Positions 26,408 through 35,106 of a stretch of 64,000 nt of DNA are shown here, one piece after another; the stretch's first letter is position 1, and every line of letters begins with the position of its first letter. The DNA comes from JAUIAI01 sp049680625. Lineage in GTDB: Bacteria > Pseudomonadota > Gammaproteobacteria > Burkholderiales > Burkholderiaceae_E. The stretch spans positions 1 to 64,000 of the forward strand of contig JBAUID010000207.1 in NCBI GenBank assembly GCA_049680625.1. Reading direction: 5' to 3'. The translations under genes and the position numbers were made by a program. The notes below the pieces were generated by a model that did no database searches, was not told where the DNA came from, and saw nothing but the letters and a program-made list of their open reading frames with translations.

Positions 26408-27607
26408 ATGCCACGCCGGCAATCAGCGAGTTCTACTTCGGTCAGTTCATCACCACCATCTGATACGCCGTTTGCGGCCCAGATTATTGCCTGGCAGCGG
26501 CAGTTCGGACGCCATCAATTACCCTGGCAGAATCAAACAGACCCTTACTGCGTATGGTTGTCCGAGATCATGCTGCAGCAAACTCAGGTGAGTACGGTTA
26601 TTCCGTACTACTACGCCTTTCTCGATGCCTTTCCCGATGTCACCAGCCTGGCCTGCGCTGCATCGGACCAGGTGATGTCACTGTGGAGTGGGCTTGGTTA
26701 TTACTCACGAGCCCGTAACCTGCATCGGTGTGCCCAACAGGTAAGAGATCAACATTACGGGCAGTTTCCAGCTGATCTGGATGCGCTGATTGATCTGCCC
26801 GGCATCGGGCGCTCTACCGCGGCTGCAATTGCGGTTTTCGCCTTCGGTCAACGTGAGGCAATTCTTGATGGCAACGTGAAACGCGTCTTTTGTCGTCATT
26901 TTGGTATTGATGGTGAGTTGCAGCGAACGGCTACGATCAACAAATTGTGGTCTTGTGCTGAACGTGAGCTGGCACGGACTGACCCGGTTGCCTATACCCA
27001 GGGCCTCATGGACCTCGGTGCAACTTGTTGCACGCGGTCAAATCCGTCGTGCGAGCGATGCCCGCTGGCACAGACGTGTGTAGCGCTTGCATCAGACAGG
27101 GTCAGCGAGCTGCCGCGTCGTCGCCAGCGTGCGCCACTGCCAACCCGCGCTACCGTTATGCTTGTTGTGCTGCGCGCCAGTGGGCCGTTATCCGCATCAA
27201 AATCAGAACCCGAGGTATTAGTCTGCTTGCGTCCGGATACTGGTATCTGGCCCGGTTTGCTCAGTTTGCCCGAGTCGTCACTCGAACCGCTTTCCGGGGT
27301 TGAGCAACACCTGGGCAGCGCAGGTGTTCATCCGGGTGGTGCAGGTGTCACTGATGCAGCTACCGCTGCTGAGTACAAACTAACAACAAAGGCAATACAA
27401 ATCCCGCCAATTGTTCATTCCTTCACGCATTATCGACTGAATATTTCGCCGTTGATTGTCAGGTTATCGCCAGGGCTGCAGGTAAACGCGCCTGACAGTC
27501 AATGGCTAAAACTCAGTAGGGTTGCAAGCGCGCCATTGCCTGCTCCGGTAAAAAAATTACTGCTGCAAGTTGCTACCGATAACAACGAAAACAACGGCTC
27601 TGGGTGA
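26408..27607 (+). CDS. mutY: A/G-specific adenine DNA glycosylase
   Basis: Excises adenine mispaired with 8-oxoguanine. Seen are the catalytic-glutamate helix WLSEIMLQQTQV (about residues 50-61), the helix-hairpin-helix LPGIGRSTAAAI, catalytic aspartate region ILDGNVKRV, and the [4Fe-4S] ligands C208, C215, C218 and C224 with the standard 6-2-5 spacing. A C-terminal NUDIX-like 8-oxoG recognition domain follows (about 245-395). Its 399 residues are slightly longer than E. coli MutY because of an Ala/Gly-rich insertion around residue 310. The first 20 residues are Ser-rich and may not be conserved. It converges on the Lon-domain gene with one base between the stops. Confidence 0.96.
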   Translation: MPRRQSASSTSVSSSPPSDTPFAAQIIAWQRQFGRHQLPWQNQTDPYCVWLSEIMLQQTQVSTVIPYYYAFLDAFPDVTSLACAASDQVMSLWSGLGYYSRARNLHRCAQQVRDQHYGQFPADLDALIDLPGIGRSTAAAIAVFAFGQREAILDGNVKRVFCRHFGIDGELQRTATINKLWSCAERELARTDPVAYTQGLMDLGATCCTRSNPSCERCPLAQTCVALASDRVSELPRRRQRAPLPTRATVMLVVLRASGPLSASKSEPEVLVCLRPDTGIWPGLLSLPESSLEPLSGVEQHLGSAGVHPGGAGVTDAATAAEYKLTTKAIQIPPIVHSFTHYRLNISPLIVRLSPGLQVNAPDSQWLKLSRVASAPLPAPVKKLLLQVATDNNENNGSG

Positions 27608-27608
27608 C

Positions 27609-28268
27609 TTATTGTTTACAGAGGAACTCATGGATGAAGTTAAGGCGGGCAAGCGGGTCGTCGAGCAACATGAGTTCGTGTTTGGTTTGCGGGGCAAATG
27701 GCAGTAGTTCGCAGAGTCGATTGGATACCCAACTCGCAGACTCAAACTGGCATGGCGTTCGGATCATTTGCTGCATTGAATTGGAATTACTAGTATTTGA
27801 ATCACCGGCATTTGAATCACCGGCATTTGAATCACCATTTACCAAATCGTCCACCACTCGCTCGAGCAAGGTGACACAGGCCCCGAGTTCATCTGGTATT
27901 GGTGTGTCTGCGTCAGGCGCCAGAAACTGAACGCTCGCAACTTTTAAGCCATCAGCCCGAACCTGCGCATTGAGAATCTCAAAGCGCTGCACGCCAATCG
28001 TACGGATATTCAGCAAACCGAGTTGTTGCATATCCCACTGATCGATACGGGCGGTACAACCTATCGGTTCATGGGCTGCCGGGTTTCCGGTTTCAGCGCC
28101 GTCGGTAATCAGACAGACGCCAAATACGGTATTGTTTTTAAGGCAGTCGCGCACCATATCCATGTAGCGGGCCTCGAAAATCCGCAGTGGCAGCACGCCG
28201 TCGGGAAACAATACGGTACCCAGAGGAAACACCGGAATAGTCTGCTCCGGTTCTTGTGTACGGATCAT
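27609..28268 (-). CDS. LON N-terminal substrate-binding domain protein
   Basis: A stand-alone Lon N-domain (PUA-like) protein of 219 residues without the AAA+ or protease domains of Lon. The family block IPVFPLGTVLFPDGVLPLRIFEARYMDMV lies at residues 10-38 (only its core is diagnostic), and CLLxP-like and LLPFAPQTKHELMLLDDPLARL segments close it. Such proteins are widespread and of unknown function. An unusual low-complexity loop (about residues 150-168) consists of GDSNA repeats encoded by in-frame 15-bp DNA repeats. It lies 12 bp downstream of rapZ and is probably the last gene of the rpoN-hprK block. Confidence 0.87.
   Translation of the reverse strand: MIRTQEPEQTIPVFPLGTVLFPDGVLPLRIFEARYMDMVRDCLKNNTVFGVCLITDGAETGNPAAHEPIGCTARIDQWDMQQLGLLNIRTIGVQRFEILNAQVRADGLKVASVQFLAPDADTPIPDELGACVTLLERVVDDLVNGDSNAGDSNAGDSNTSNSNSMQQMIRTPCQFESASWVSNRLCELLPFAPQTKHELMLLDDPLARLNFIHEFLCKQ
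27795..27836. repeat. In-frame 15-bp tandem repeat inside the Lon-domain gene
   Basis: Plus-strand unit ATTTGAATCACCGGC occurs exactly at 27795-27809 and 27810-27824, with a partial third copy (12 bases) at 27825-27836. On the coding strand this gives GDSNA repeats. Because 15 is a multiple of three, copy-number change would lengthen the loop without shifting the frame. Confidence 0.9.
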
Positions 28269-28280
28269 CCGTCCAGGGGC

Positions 28281-29171
28281 CTATTGGGTTTGGGTGCCGG
28301 TTATCGGAGATGCTTCGCGCATCTGGATCGCACGGTGGCGGACAATAACGCTTTGTGTTCTGGCAAAGCGTTTGCTTAGTTCTTCTGCCAGGTACACGCT
28401 GCGATGCTGCCCGCCGGTACATCCGATTCCAATTGTCAGGTAGCTGCGGTTTTCCTGCAGGTAATTTGGCAACCACGTTGTCAGAAAGCGCGCGATATCT
28501 TCAGTCATTGCCACCACGGTCGGGTTGCTCTCAAGAAAACTGGCTACTGCTGCATCCCGGCCAGTCAGCGGCCGCAGATCCGGGTTGTAATACGGGTTGG
28601 GCAGGCATCTCGCGTCAAACACCAGGTCAGAGTCAAGCGGAATGCCGTACTTATACGCAAATGACTGAAACACGACGGTCAGGGCTGAACGTTCGCTGCC
28701 GACTAACTCGCGTAGCCACTTGCGCAGAGAATTCGGATGCATGTCACTGGTATCAACCAGGTTGCTGAAATCCTGCATATTGGCCATGACTTCGCGCTCG
28801 CGTTCAATCGATTCCCACAGGGTTTGCGGTTGCTCCCCGGGTTCGGCCTGCATTGACAACGGATGACGCCGCCGGGATTCGGAATAACGCTGAATCAAAA
28901 CGTCTGTACGGGCGTTCAAAAATATGATTTTGACGTCATGTCCGAACCGCGACAAGCCGTTGGCAATTGTTGGTAAGTCGTTGATGTCCCGGGTTCGGGC
29001 ATCAATAGCAATGGCAACCCGGTCCAGTCCTTGCCCTTGCACCACCATAACGGCTTCCTGGAGAAACTGTAGTGGCAGGTTGTCGATACAGTAGTAGCCA
29101 TCATCCTCGAGCGCTTTCACGGCTATCGATTTACCGGAGCCGGATATTCCCGTGATAAGGACAACTTTCAT
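28281..29171 (-). CDS. rapZ: RNase adapter protein RapZ
   Basis: P-loop nucleotide-binding protein. In enterobacteria RapZ delivers the small RNA GlmZ to RNase E and so controls glucosamine-6-phosphate synthase. The Walker A motif GISGSGKS is at residues 8-15; conserved segments YCIDNLP, TRRxHPL-like SRRRHPLS and the C-terminal GCTGGQHRSVYLAE identify the RapZ/YvcJ family. Its 296 residues are of family length. The start overlaps the hprK stop as ATGA, a strong sign of cotranslation. Which small RNA it serves here is unknown; no glmZ-like gene was recognised in the window. Confidence 0.95.
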   Translation of the reverse strand: MKVVLITGISGSGKSIAVKALEDDGYYCIDNLPLQFLQEAVMVVQGQGLDRVAIAIDARTRDINDLPTIANGLSRFGHDVKIIFLNARTDVLIQRYSESRRRHPLSMQAEPGEQPQTLWESIEREREVMANMQDFSNLVDTSDMHPNSLRKWLRELVGSERSALTVVFQSFAYKYGIPLDSDLVFDARCLPNPYYNPDLRPLTGRDAAVASFLESNPTVVAMTEDIARFLTTWLPNYLQENRSYLTIGIGCTGGQHRSVYLAEELSKRFARTQSVIVRHRAIQMREASPITGTQTQ

Positions 29172-30106
29172 TTTTGGTCTGAATCGATCAGTTTGCGTTG
29201 GCGGGCAATGAATTCAGCGGTTGTGTCGATTCCGCGTAGCTGCAGAACAGTGCTACGGACAGCACCTTCAGTTAATACTGCCAGATTTCGTCCGGCAGCG
29301 ACTGGAATGACCATTTTTCTCACTGGTAATCCGAGGACGTCTTGAGTCAGGGCTTCCAGCGGCAGGCGTTCGATATCTCCTTCTATCTGGCTGCGACGTA
29401 CTAAATTGACAATCAGTTTCAATCGCATGCGTCGGCGCACGGCTGTTTCGCCAAAAATTGTCCGAATGTCCAGTAGACCGAGACCGCGCACTTCCAGCAA
29501 ATTGCGCAGGATTTCCGGGCATCGCCCTTCAATCGCATTCGAAGCGATTCGGGTGAACTCAACCACGTCGTCAGCAACCAGGCCGTGGCCGCGACTGATT
29601 AACTCCAGCGCCAGCTCACTTTTACCCAGACCTGATTCACCAGAAATCAAGACGCCCATGCCGAGGACATCCATAAATACGCCGTGCATTGCAACCTTTT
29701 CAGCGGTTGCCCGTCCAACCATCCATCGAATTGAATCGATGACCCGCGCTGCGGACAGCGGTGAGCGGATCAGCGGGATGACGGCTTCCTGCATCGTCTC
29801 AACCAGGAACAACGGGGGATTTAAATCATCAGCTATCACCAGGGCTGGTGGCTTGCCGGCAACCAGATCACGAAGCAGGCTGGCACGTCGTTTATCGTCC
29901 AGCTGCAAAACGTATTGCATTTCCGGGCCACCGAGAACATGTATACGTTCGCGATGAATCAGGTTCAGGTGGCCAACAACATCAGCCGGTTCCGGCCCCA
30001 GTGTTGGCAGCTCACGTGCAGCCAGTGACTGTCCGGAAATCCACTTGAGCCTCAGTGAGGTTTCACAGGCAGTGAATATTTCCTGAACTGTGAGACTCAT
30101 TGCCAA
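29168..30106 (-). CDS. hprK: HPr kinase/phosphorylase
   Basis: Phosphorylates and dephosphorylates HPr-type phosphocarrier proteins at serine. The C-terminal kinase domain has the P-loop SGESGLGKSELALELI (starting about residue 153) and the HprK signature further on (LEVRGLGLLDIRTIFGE). The N-terminal domain (about 1-130) is complete. Its 312 residues match betaproteobacterial enzymes. It lies between ptsN (9 bp upstream) and rapZ (4-bp overlap). HPr itself is not encoded in this window, so its protein substrate must be elsewhere. Confidence 0.95.
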   Translation of the reverse strand: MAMSLTVQEIFTACETSLRLKWISGQSLAARELPTLGPEPADVVGHLNLIHRERIHVLGGPEMQYVLQLDDKRRASLLRDLVAGKPPALVIADDLNPPLFLVETMQEAVIPLIRSPLSAARVIDSIRWMVGRATAEKVAMHGVFMDVLGMGVLISGESGLGKSELALELISRGHGLVADDVVEFTRIASNAIEGRCPEILRNLLEVRGLGLLDIRTIFGETAVRRRMRLKLIVNLVRRSQIEGDIERLPLEALTQDVLGLPVRKMVIPVAAGRNLAVLTEGAVRSTVLQLRGIDTTAEFIARQRKLIDSDQK

Positions 30107-30115
30107 TTGCCCTGA

Positions 30116-30586
30116 TCAGGCGGCCGGACGATAGGGAGCCCAGGAACTGATGGCCTGGTGTATTTGCAGGCTGTCCGACTGGGTTAGCAAAGTTTCACGA
30201 ACGGTTTCATCTGACAGTAGCTCGGCGAGTTCTGACAGAATCTCCAGATGTTCTTCGTTGGCATTTTCAGGGACCAGCAAAATTACCAGCACCGTCACCG
30301 GTTCACCGTCAGGTGCGTCAAACGGAATAGGTGTTTCGACCCTTACAACCGCAGCCCGGGGTTCTTTTAATCCCTTGATGCGGCCGTGAGGGATAGCAAC
30401 GCCTTCCCCCAGACCTGTTGAACCAAGTCTTTCGCGCGCGAACAGTGAATCAAAAACCTTGTCCCGTTCGATGCCGTGTGAATTTTCGAACATCAGACCA
30501 ACATGTTCGAATAGTCTTTTTTTGCTGGTGACAGCCAGATTCACTTGAACATTTTCAGGAACCAAAAGCCGAGAGATACGATTCAT
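30116..30586 (-). CDS. ptsN: PTS IIA-like nitrogen regulatory protein PtsN (EIIA-Ntr)
   Basis: Terminal phospho-acceptor of the nitrogen-related PTS, a regulator of potassium transport and metabolism in proteobacteria. The phosphorylatable histidine is H67 in VAIPHGR, within the characteristic GSTGLGEGVAIPHGRI block. At 156 residues it is a complete single EIIA domain. Next to rpoN and hpf this order is widely conserved. The upstream partners EI-Ntr (ptsP) and NPr are not in the window. A 230-bp spacer separates it from hpf, so a separate promoter may exist there. Confidence 0.95.
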   Translation of the reverse strand: MNRISRLLVPENVQVNLAVTSKKRLFEHVGLMFENSHGIERDKVFDSLFARERLGSTGLGEGVAIPHGRIKGLKEPRAAVVRVETPIPFDAPDGEPVTVLVILLVPENANEEHLEILSELAELLSDETVRETLLTQSDSLQIHQAISSWAPYRPAA

Positions 30587-30816
30587 CCCAAGATGACCTC
30601 TACCCTGAAGCCCAGGTTTCGCCGGACCGGCAGGTATCTAACAATTTCATGCGCTAACGCAATAAAAAAAGCAATACGTCAGCCAACAGCCGTCATATTG
30701 CCATGCAGCATTGGATTGTGACCGATTTTTTAGGGTGAGTGTGGTGACCGTTTCAACACTTTGGGTTTTTCCCGGCCGGACGGAGGCCGGGAGCAAGCTA
30801 GTCTTGTACTTGAAGA

Positions 30817-31140
30817 TTAGTCTTCAACTACTTGATGTTTAAGGGCTTCGTGGCCGTGTTTGGCCTTTTTGGTCTTGTGCTTGAGAACCAACCTGTCCAG
30901 TTTATCGACGAGACGATCAATCGCCGCGTATAGATCTTCATGGACCGCCTCGGCATGCAGGTCTTTACCGCGTACATGCAGGGTTGTTTCGGCTTTCTGT
31001 GCCAGTTTATCAACTGACAGTAATACCTGGATATCGATTACGTGATCGAAGTGGCGGGTTATCCGCTCAAGCTTAGAGGTGACGTACTCGCGCAACGCCG
31101 GGGTAACACTAAGATGATGACCGCTGATCGATAAATTCAT
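30817..31140 (-). CDS. hpf: Ribosome hibernation promoting factor
   Basis: Short-form HPF/YfiA-type protein that binds the 30S decoding region and promotes inactive ribosome dimers in stationary phase. It has 107 residues, with the typical start [20 protein letters not shown] and the [24 protein letters not shown] block. I chose the ATG at 31140 because GGAGG lies at ideal spacing upstream and homologues begin there; a longer in-frame form would add nine unconserved residues. It follows rpoN by 64 bp, the conserved rpoN-hpf order. Confidence 0.95.
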   Translation of the reverse strand: MNLSISGHHLSVTPALREYVTSKLERITRHFDHVIDIQVLLSVDKLAQKAETTLHVRGKDLHAEAVHEDLYAAIDRLVDKLDRLVLKHKTKKAKHGHEALKHQVVED

Positions 31141-31204
31141 GAAGCCTCCGTAATGCCGATCTGTCAAAGGGTATCGGCAACAACACTACAAACATGAAGC
31201 GAGA

Positions 31205-32707
31205 TTAGAGCGTCTTACGTAATGACACCGGCGCAATTCGGAGAGCTTCCCGATACTTGGCAACGGTGCGGCGCGCGACGACAAAACCTTGCTCCGCTAG
31301 TAATTGAGCAATCCGGTTATCGGATATTGGTTTTTTTGAATCCTCCGCAGAAATTACCTGTTTAATCAAAGCGCGAATCGCCGTACTGGATGCAGCGCCA
31401 CCACTATCGGTTGCAACATGGCTGCCAAAAAAGTACTTCAGTTCAAAAGTGCCGTGCGGCGTGAGCATGTATTTGTTTGTCGTGACCCTCGATACCGTTG
31501 ATTCGTGCAGTCCCAGTGTATCCGCAATTTCGCGCAACACAAGTGGTCGCATACCAACTTCACCATGTGAGAAAAATGCTTTCTGGCGATCCACAATTGC
31601 ATTGGATACGCGCAATATGGTTTCGAAGCGCTGCTGAATGTTCTTGATCAGCCAGCGGGCTTCCTGCAGTTGTCCAGACAAGTCACTGCTGATCCCTTTG
31701 TTGCGCTTGAGCACGTCGGCATACATATCGTTGATACGCAGTTTGGGCATGACGTTCGGATTAAGCGACACGTTCCAGTTATCTTCGTCGCGCTTGACCA
31801 CAACATCTGGAATCACGTAGGTTGGTTCACCTGACGAAAAGTTCGCGCCAGGTCTTGGACTGAGGCTGACAATGACTTCCTGGGCTTGCTTCAGTTGTTC
31901 TTCAGTGCACTTCAGCAAGCGACGCAGCTTGGCGAAGTCGCGCTGCGCCAACAGTTCAAGATGGTTATCAACGAGGCGTCGCGCAAGTCTAAGATACTGC
32001 GCTGATTCATCATCGGTCGGCTCGCGGGCAATTAGCTCTAGTTGTAGCAACAAACATTCGCGCAGATCCCGGGCGCCGACCCCGGGCGGATCGAAGCTTT
32101 GGAGCAGCCGTAAAACAGAATTAACATCTTCTTCGTCGAGGTCGAGTTCATCTGGCAACAGGCTCACAAATTCGTTCATTGAGCAAGTCAGGTAGCCGTC
32201 GTCACTCAATTCATCGATAAGCAGTTCAAGTAAAACCCGATCAACATCCGATGCCCCGGTTGATGCCAGTTGCGTCATTAAGTGCTCACGCAGGCTGGGC
32301 TCTGAGCCGCCCAGTTGCGGATAGTCGGCATCGTCATCCGGGTTGTCGCCCCGTGACCCTGAGCCCGATCCGCTGCTTTGCCACTGGGCGGAGAGCCCGT
32401 CATCGCTGACCTGGCGCTCAGAGGCCGCTTCGGGTGCGCTGGTGTCAGCAGCTACATCACGGCCCGGCGTGTCATTATTTGCTTCCGGGCCGGCACCATC
32501 ACCCGCCTGCAAAGAACCGTTCGGGGCAATCCGCATAGCCTCACCCAGGGGGTCGTCGGAGCGTTCGAGCATTGGATTGTCGGCCAGTGCCTGGTCAATT
32601 TCCTGGCTCAGCTCCAGAGTGGACATCTGTAGCAGTTTGATTGACTGCTGCAGTTGGGGGGTCAGTGTGAGCTGCTGACTTTGTCGAAGCTGTAAAGAGG
32701 GTTTCAT
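31205..32707 (-). CDS. rpoN: RNA polymerase sigma-54 factor
   Basis: Directs RNA polymerase to -24/-12 promoters that need AAA+ activators. Region I (residues 1-50) is Gln/Leu-rich (QLRQSQQLTLTPQLQQSIKLL); region II is acidic and low-complexity (about 50-130). The core-binding domain, the helix-turn-helix (HESTVSRVTTNKY) and the C-terminal RpoN box ARRTVAKYRE near residue 478 follow. Length of 500 is normal. It lies downstream of lptB on the same strand with 98 bp between, as in most proteobacteria. Confidence 0.97.
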   Translation of the reverse strand: MKPSLQLRQSQQLTLTPQLQQSIKLLQMSTLELSQEIDQALADNPMLERSDDPLGEAMRIAPNGSLQAGDGAGPEANNDTPGRDVAADTSAPEAASERQVSDDGLSAQWQSSGSGSGSRGDNPDDDADYPQLGGSEPSLREHLMTQLASTGASDVDRVLLELLIDELSDDGYLTCSMNEFVSLLPDELDLDEEDVNSVLRLLQSFDPPGVGARDLRECLLLQLELIAREPTDDESAQYLRLARRLVDNHLELLAQRDFAKLRRLLKCTEEQLKQAQEVIVSLSPRPGANFSSGEPTYVIPDVVVKRDEDNWNVSLNPNVMPKLRINDMYADVLKRNKGISSDLSGQLQEARWLIKNIQQRFETILRVSNAIVDRQKAFFSHGEVGMRPLVLREIADTLGLHESTVSRVTTNKYMLTPHGTFELKYFFGSHVATDSGGAASSTAIRALIKQVISAEDSKKPISDNRIAQLLAEQGFVVARRTVAKYREALRIAPVSLRKTL

Positions 32708-32805
32708 CGGATACCGGAGCGTGCGTTCAGGTCACTGTTCAACGCAACGTGTATCCGATTCGCGCCAAATCCGGGGCGACTTGCGGCAATTACCCAGCCG
32801 ATTTT

Positions 32806-33669
32806 CTACATTGAGAAATTCTCACCCAGATAGTAGCGCCGCACGTCTTCGTTTTTTACGACGTCATCCGGTGTGCCGGAAGCAAGAACAGTACCAGCTC
32901 TAATGATATACGCGCGATCGCAAATGCCAAGGGTCTCTCTCACGTTGTGGTCGGTGATCAACACTCCGATGCCGCGTTCTTTTAGAAATTTCACAATGCG
33001 CTGAATTTCGAGCACGGCAATTGGGTCGACTCCGGCAAATGGTTCGTCCAGCAAGATGAAGCGTGGCGAATTGGCGAGTGCCCGGGCAATTTCCACCCGG
33101 CGCCGCTCGCCCCCAGACAGCGATAAAGCCGTATTGGACCGGATGTGTTCTATTTGCAACTCAGCGAGTAATGCCTGCATGCGTTCGCGAACCGCCGATT
33201 TCTTTAACGGGCGACCGCGATCGTCGAGTTGCAGTTCAAGTACCGCCTGGATATTTTCTTCAACCGTCAGCTTGCGAAAAACTGATGCTTCTTGAGGCAG
33301 GTAGCTCAGACCCAGTCGCGCGCGACGATGAATCGGCAGCGATCCGAGCGCAATATTGTCCAGAGTGATCGACCCGTCATCACAGGGCACCAGGCCAACG
33401 ATCATGTAAAAGCAAGTGGTTTTGCCTGCTCCATTGGGGCCAAGCAGGCCAATCACCTCGGAGCTGCCGACTGTCAGGCTGACATCACGAACAACTTGCC
33501 GGCCGTGGTAGGCCTTGCGTAGTTTCTCGACCCGCAGCTCGCTTGTGTGCCTGGCAACTGTTGTTGGTGCGGGCATCACCGGCGTAACTGGTTTGACCGC
33601 CGGCGTGCTGGCCGGCTTAATCGGTTTTGCCTGGAATGGGTTTCGAGTCACTTTGTCACGCACGCTCAT
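32806..33669 (-). CDS. lptB: LPS export ABC transporter ATP-binding protein LptB
   Basis: Powers extraction of LPS from the inner membrane together with LptF and LptG. The Walker A motif GPNGAGKTT, signature LSGGERRRVEIARAL, Walker B FILLDEPFAG and H-loop TDHNV are all present. I chose the ATG at 33669, preceded by GAGG at 8 bp; a GTG at 33690 would add seven residues. About 45 residues (Pro/Thr/Val-rich, likely disordered) precede the conserved ABC domain, more than in the ~240-residue E. coli protein. The gene lies 48 bp after lptA. Confidence 0.95.
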   Translation of the reverse strand: MSVRDKVTRNPFQAKPIKPASTPAVKPVTPVMPAPTTVARHTSELRVEKLRKAYHGRQVVRDVSLTVGSSEVIGLLGPNGAGKTTCFYMIVGLVPCDDGSITLDNIALGSLPIHRRARLGLSYLPQEASVFRKLTVEENIQAVLELQLDDRGRPLKKSAVRERMQALLAELQIEHIRSNTALSLSGGERRRVEIARALANSPRFILLDEPFAGVDPIAVLEIQRIVKFLKERGIGVLITDHNVRETLGICDRAYIIRAGTVLASGTPDDVVKNEDVRRYYLGENFSM

Positions 33670-33717
33670 TGAGCAGACCTCGAACGCCACACCCTGAGAT
33701 TTTAAGAAAAATCCGGG

Positions 33718-34320
33718 TCATTGACTCAGCGTCGGGCTGGATTTCAGATCGGCAGCCTTGCCGCTGGTCTGCGAACTTTTCGGCTGGATAATGACTTTAA
33801 CCCGCCCGCCACCTTTGCCGCCTTCAACAACGAACGAGTCTCGATCGGCGCGATAAACTATTTTTGCACCGCGCACTTCATCACTGTTGGCGCCTTTTTG
33901 TACACGCCGAAGCGTTGCGTCGTTGAGTATTTCGAGCTCCCTGGACTGATTGTTGTAGCGCAGTTCTTTTCCCGAGCCCTCAACTGTGCCAGCCGAACCG
34001 GGCTGGACATGGCGAAAACGCGCCGGTGAACCCGTCGCCGTCGCAAATTGTGCCCCGTCTTTGTTTTGTCGCATGTAGATGCGATCAGCGCGAATCTCAA
34101 AACCCCCCTGGCTGAGAACCACATTGCCAATAAATACGTTGGTTTGCCTGCGGTTGTCGTACTGCATCCGGTCAGCTTCGATGGCAATGGGCTGCGCCGT
34201 ATTATTTGCCGCATTAGCCTCATTGGTGAAACTGACAAGGCCGGGAATACCTTGAATACCTGGAATACCCGTAGCAAAGACCAGGAGGAAGGCAAGAGTC
34301 AGGCGGTGCAGTAAAGGCAT
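33718..34320 (-). CDS. lptA: LPS transport periplasmic protein LptA
   Basis: Periplasmic OstA-domain protein that forms the LPS bridge between LptC and LptD. After a signal peptide (MPLLHRLTLAFLLVFATG, cleavage probably after ANA near residue 38) come the beta-jellyroll blocks PIAIEADRMQYDNRRQTNVF and GNVVLSQG. The ATG at 34320 places the signal peptide at the N-terminus; an in-frame GTG at 34410 would add 30 Pro/Thr-rich residues in front of it. The signal peptide region contains a small repeat (GIPGIQGIPG). It lies between lptC and lptB as expected. Confidence 0.93.
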   Translation of the reverse strand: MPLLHRLTLAFLLVFATGIPGIQGIPGLVSFTNEANAANNTAQPIAIEADRMQYDNRRQTNVFIGNVVLSQGGFEIRADRIYMRQNKDGAQFATATGSPARFRHVQPGSAGTVEGSGKELRYNNQSRELEILNDATLRRVQKGANSDEVRGAKIVYRADRDSFVVEGGKGGGRVKVIIQPKSSQTSGKAADLKSSPTLSQ

Positions 34321-34470
34321 TGGGCAGGTCGGTGGCGGCTTGGTGGGTCGTGTGCTGACTCGGGGCTGGGTATTATGGCCGGTAATGGCCGGCAATGTCA
34401 GTGCTTGCACTGGAAGGTGCGCTGCCAGGCGGTTGCGACAGTTGAAGCGGTTCCCCTACGCCAACCCCTG

Positions 34471-35106
34471 TTATCTGGCCTGCCTGGCCTGTGTCGGGCT
34501 GCTTTGGCCGCCCGATTTGTTGGTTTCCGGCGGTGGCCAGACGCCTCTGACCTGCGAGAACAGGCGTATGTCGCGGGTCAGGTTGTCGAATTCCATGCCG
34601 GTTGCGGTTAGCCGGGCATCCCCTTCAACAATGGATACCGGTGCCGTCGTGCGCGCTATTTCGCTGTCGCCAATCAGGGTTAACTGATCGGTACGGATAA
34701 TCAGTGCCGGTTTGTCACCGATGGCTGGACGGGTCAGGACTACATGGCCGCTGAGCACGGTTTCTTTGCCCTCGACACTGGTAATGGCCTGGTCCGCAGT
34801 CAGCGTCAGTACCGGTCGCTGCGGATCAACACTCACGAGCCTGGGGCGCTCAAACTTGCTCGAGCCGTCGATTGGATAGTGGCGCATGCTGTCAGCGGAC
34901 ATCTCGAATACCGGTATGCCGCTTTCGTTGGTTCGGGTCAGGGACACGCCTTCAACAAAAATGTTTGGATCGTTGGTCCTGGTTTGAATTGCCGGCGATC
35001 CATCCCGGGTCGCCCAGGCCGCCAGATAATAGGTGCCGGCGCCCAGAACTAGCAGGAAGACAACCGACAAGAAAGCAGAAAGACGGTCGTATAGTCGGGC
35101 TTGCAT
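34471..35106 (-). CDS. lptC: LPS export system protein LptC
   Basis: Single-pass inner-membrane protein with a periplasmic OstA-like domain that takes LPS from LptBFG to LptA. The N-terminal helix (about residues 8-30, FLSVVFLLVLGAGTYYLA) is followed by DPNIFVEGVSLTRTNESG and a LTADQAITSVEG block. I chose the ATG at 35106, whose first base is the last base of the kdsC stop (TGATG); a longer start would lie inside kdsC. At 211 residues it has typical family length. Confidence 0.92.
   Translation of the reverse strand: MQARLYDRLSAFLSVVFLLVLGAGTYYLAAWATRDGSPAIQTRTNDPNIFVEGVSLTRTNESGIPVFEMSADSMRHYPIDGSSKFERPRLVSVDPQRPVLTLTADQAITSVEGKETVLSGHVVLTRPAIGDKPALIIRTDQLTLIGDSEIARTTAPVSIVEGDARLTATGMEFDNLTRDIRLFSQVRGVWPPPETNKSGGQSSPTQARQAR

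Noticed and set aside
30771..30791. 7-bp inverted repeat CCCGGCC/GGCCGGG after hpf, considered as terminator
   Set aside because: In the hpf direction it is followed by A residues rather than a U-run, so it does not fit an intrinsic terminator; a role as simple hairpin cannot be shown.
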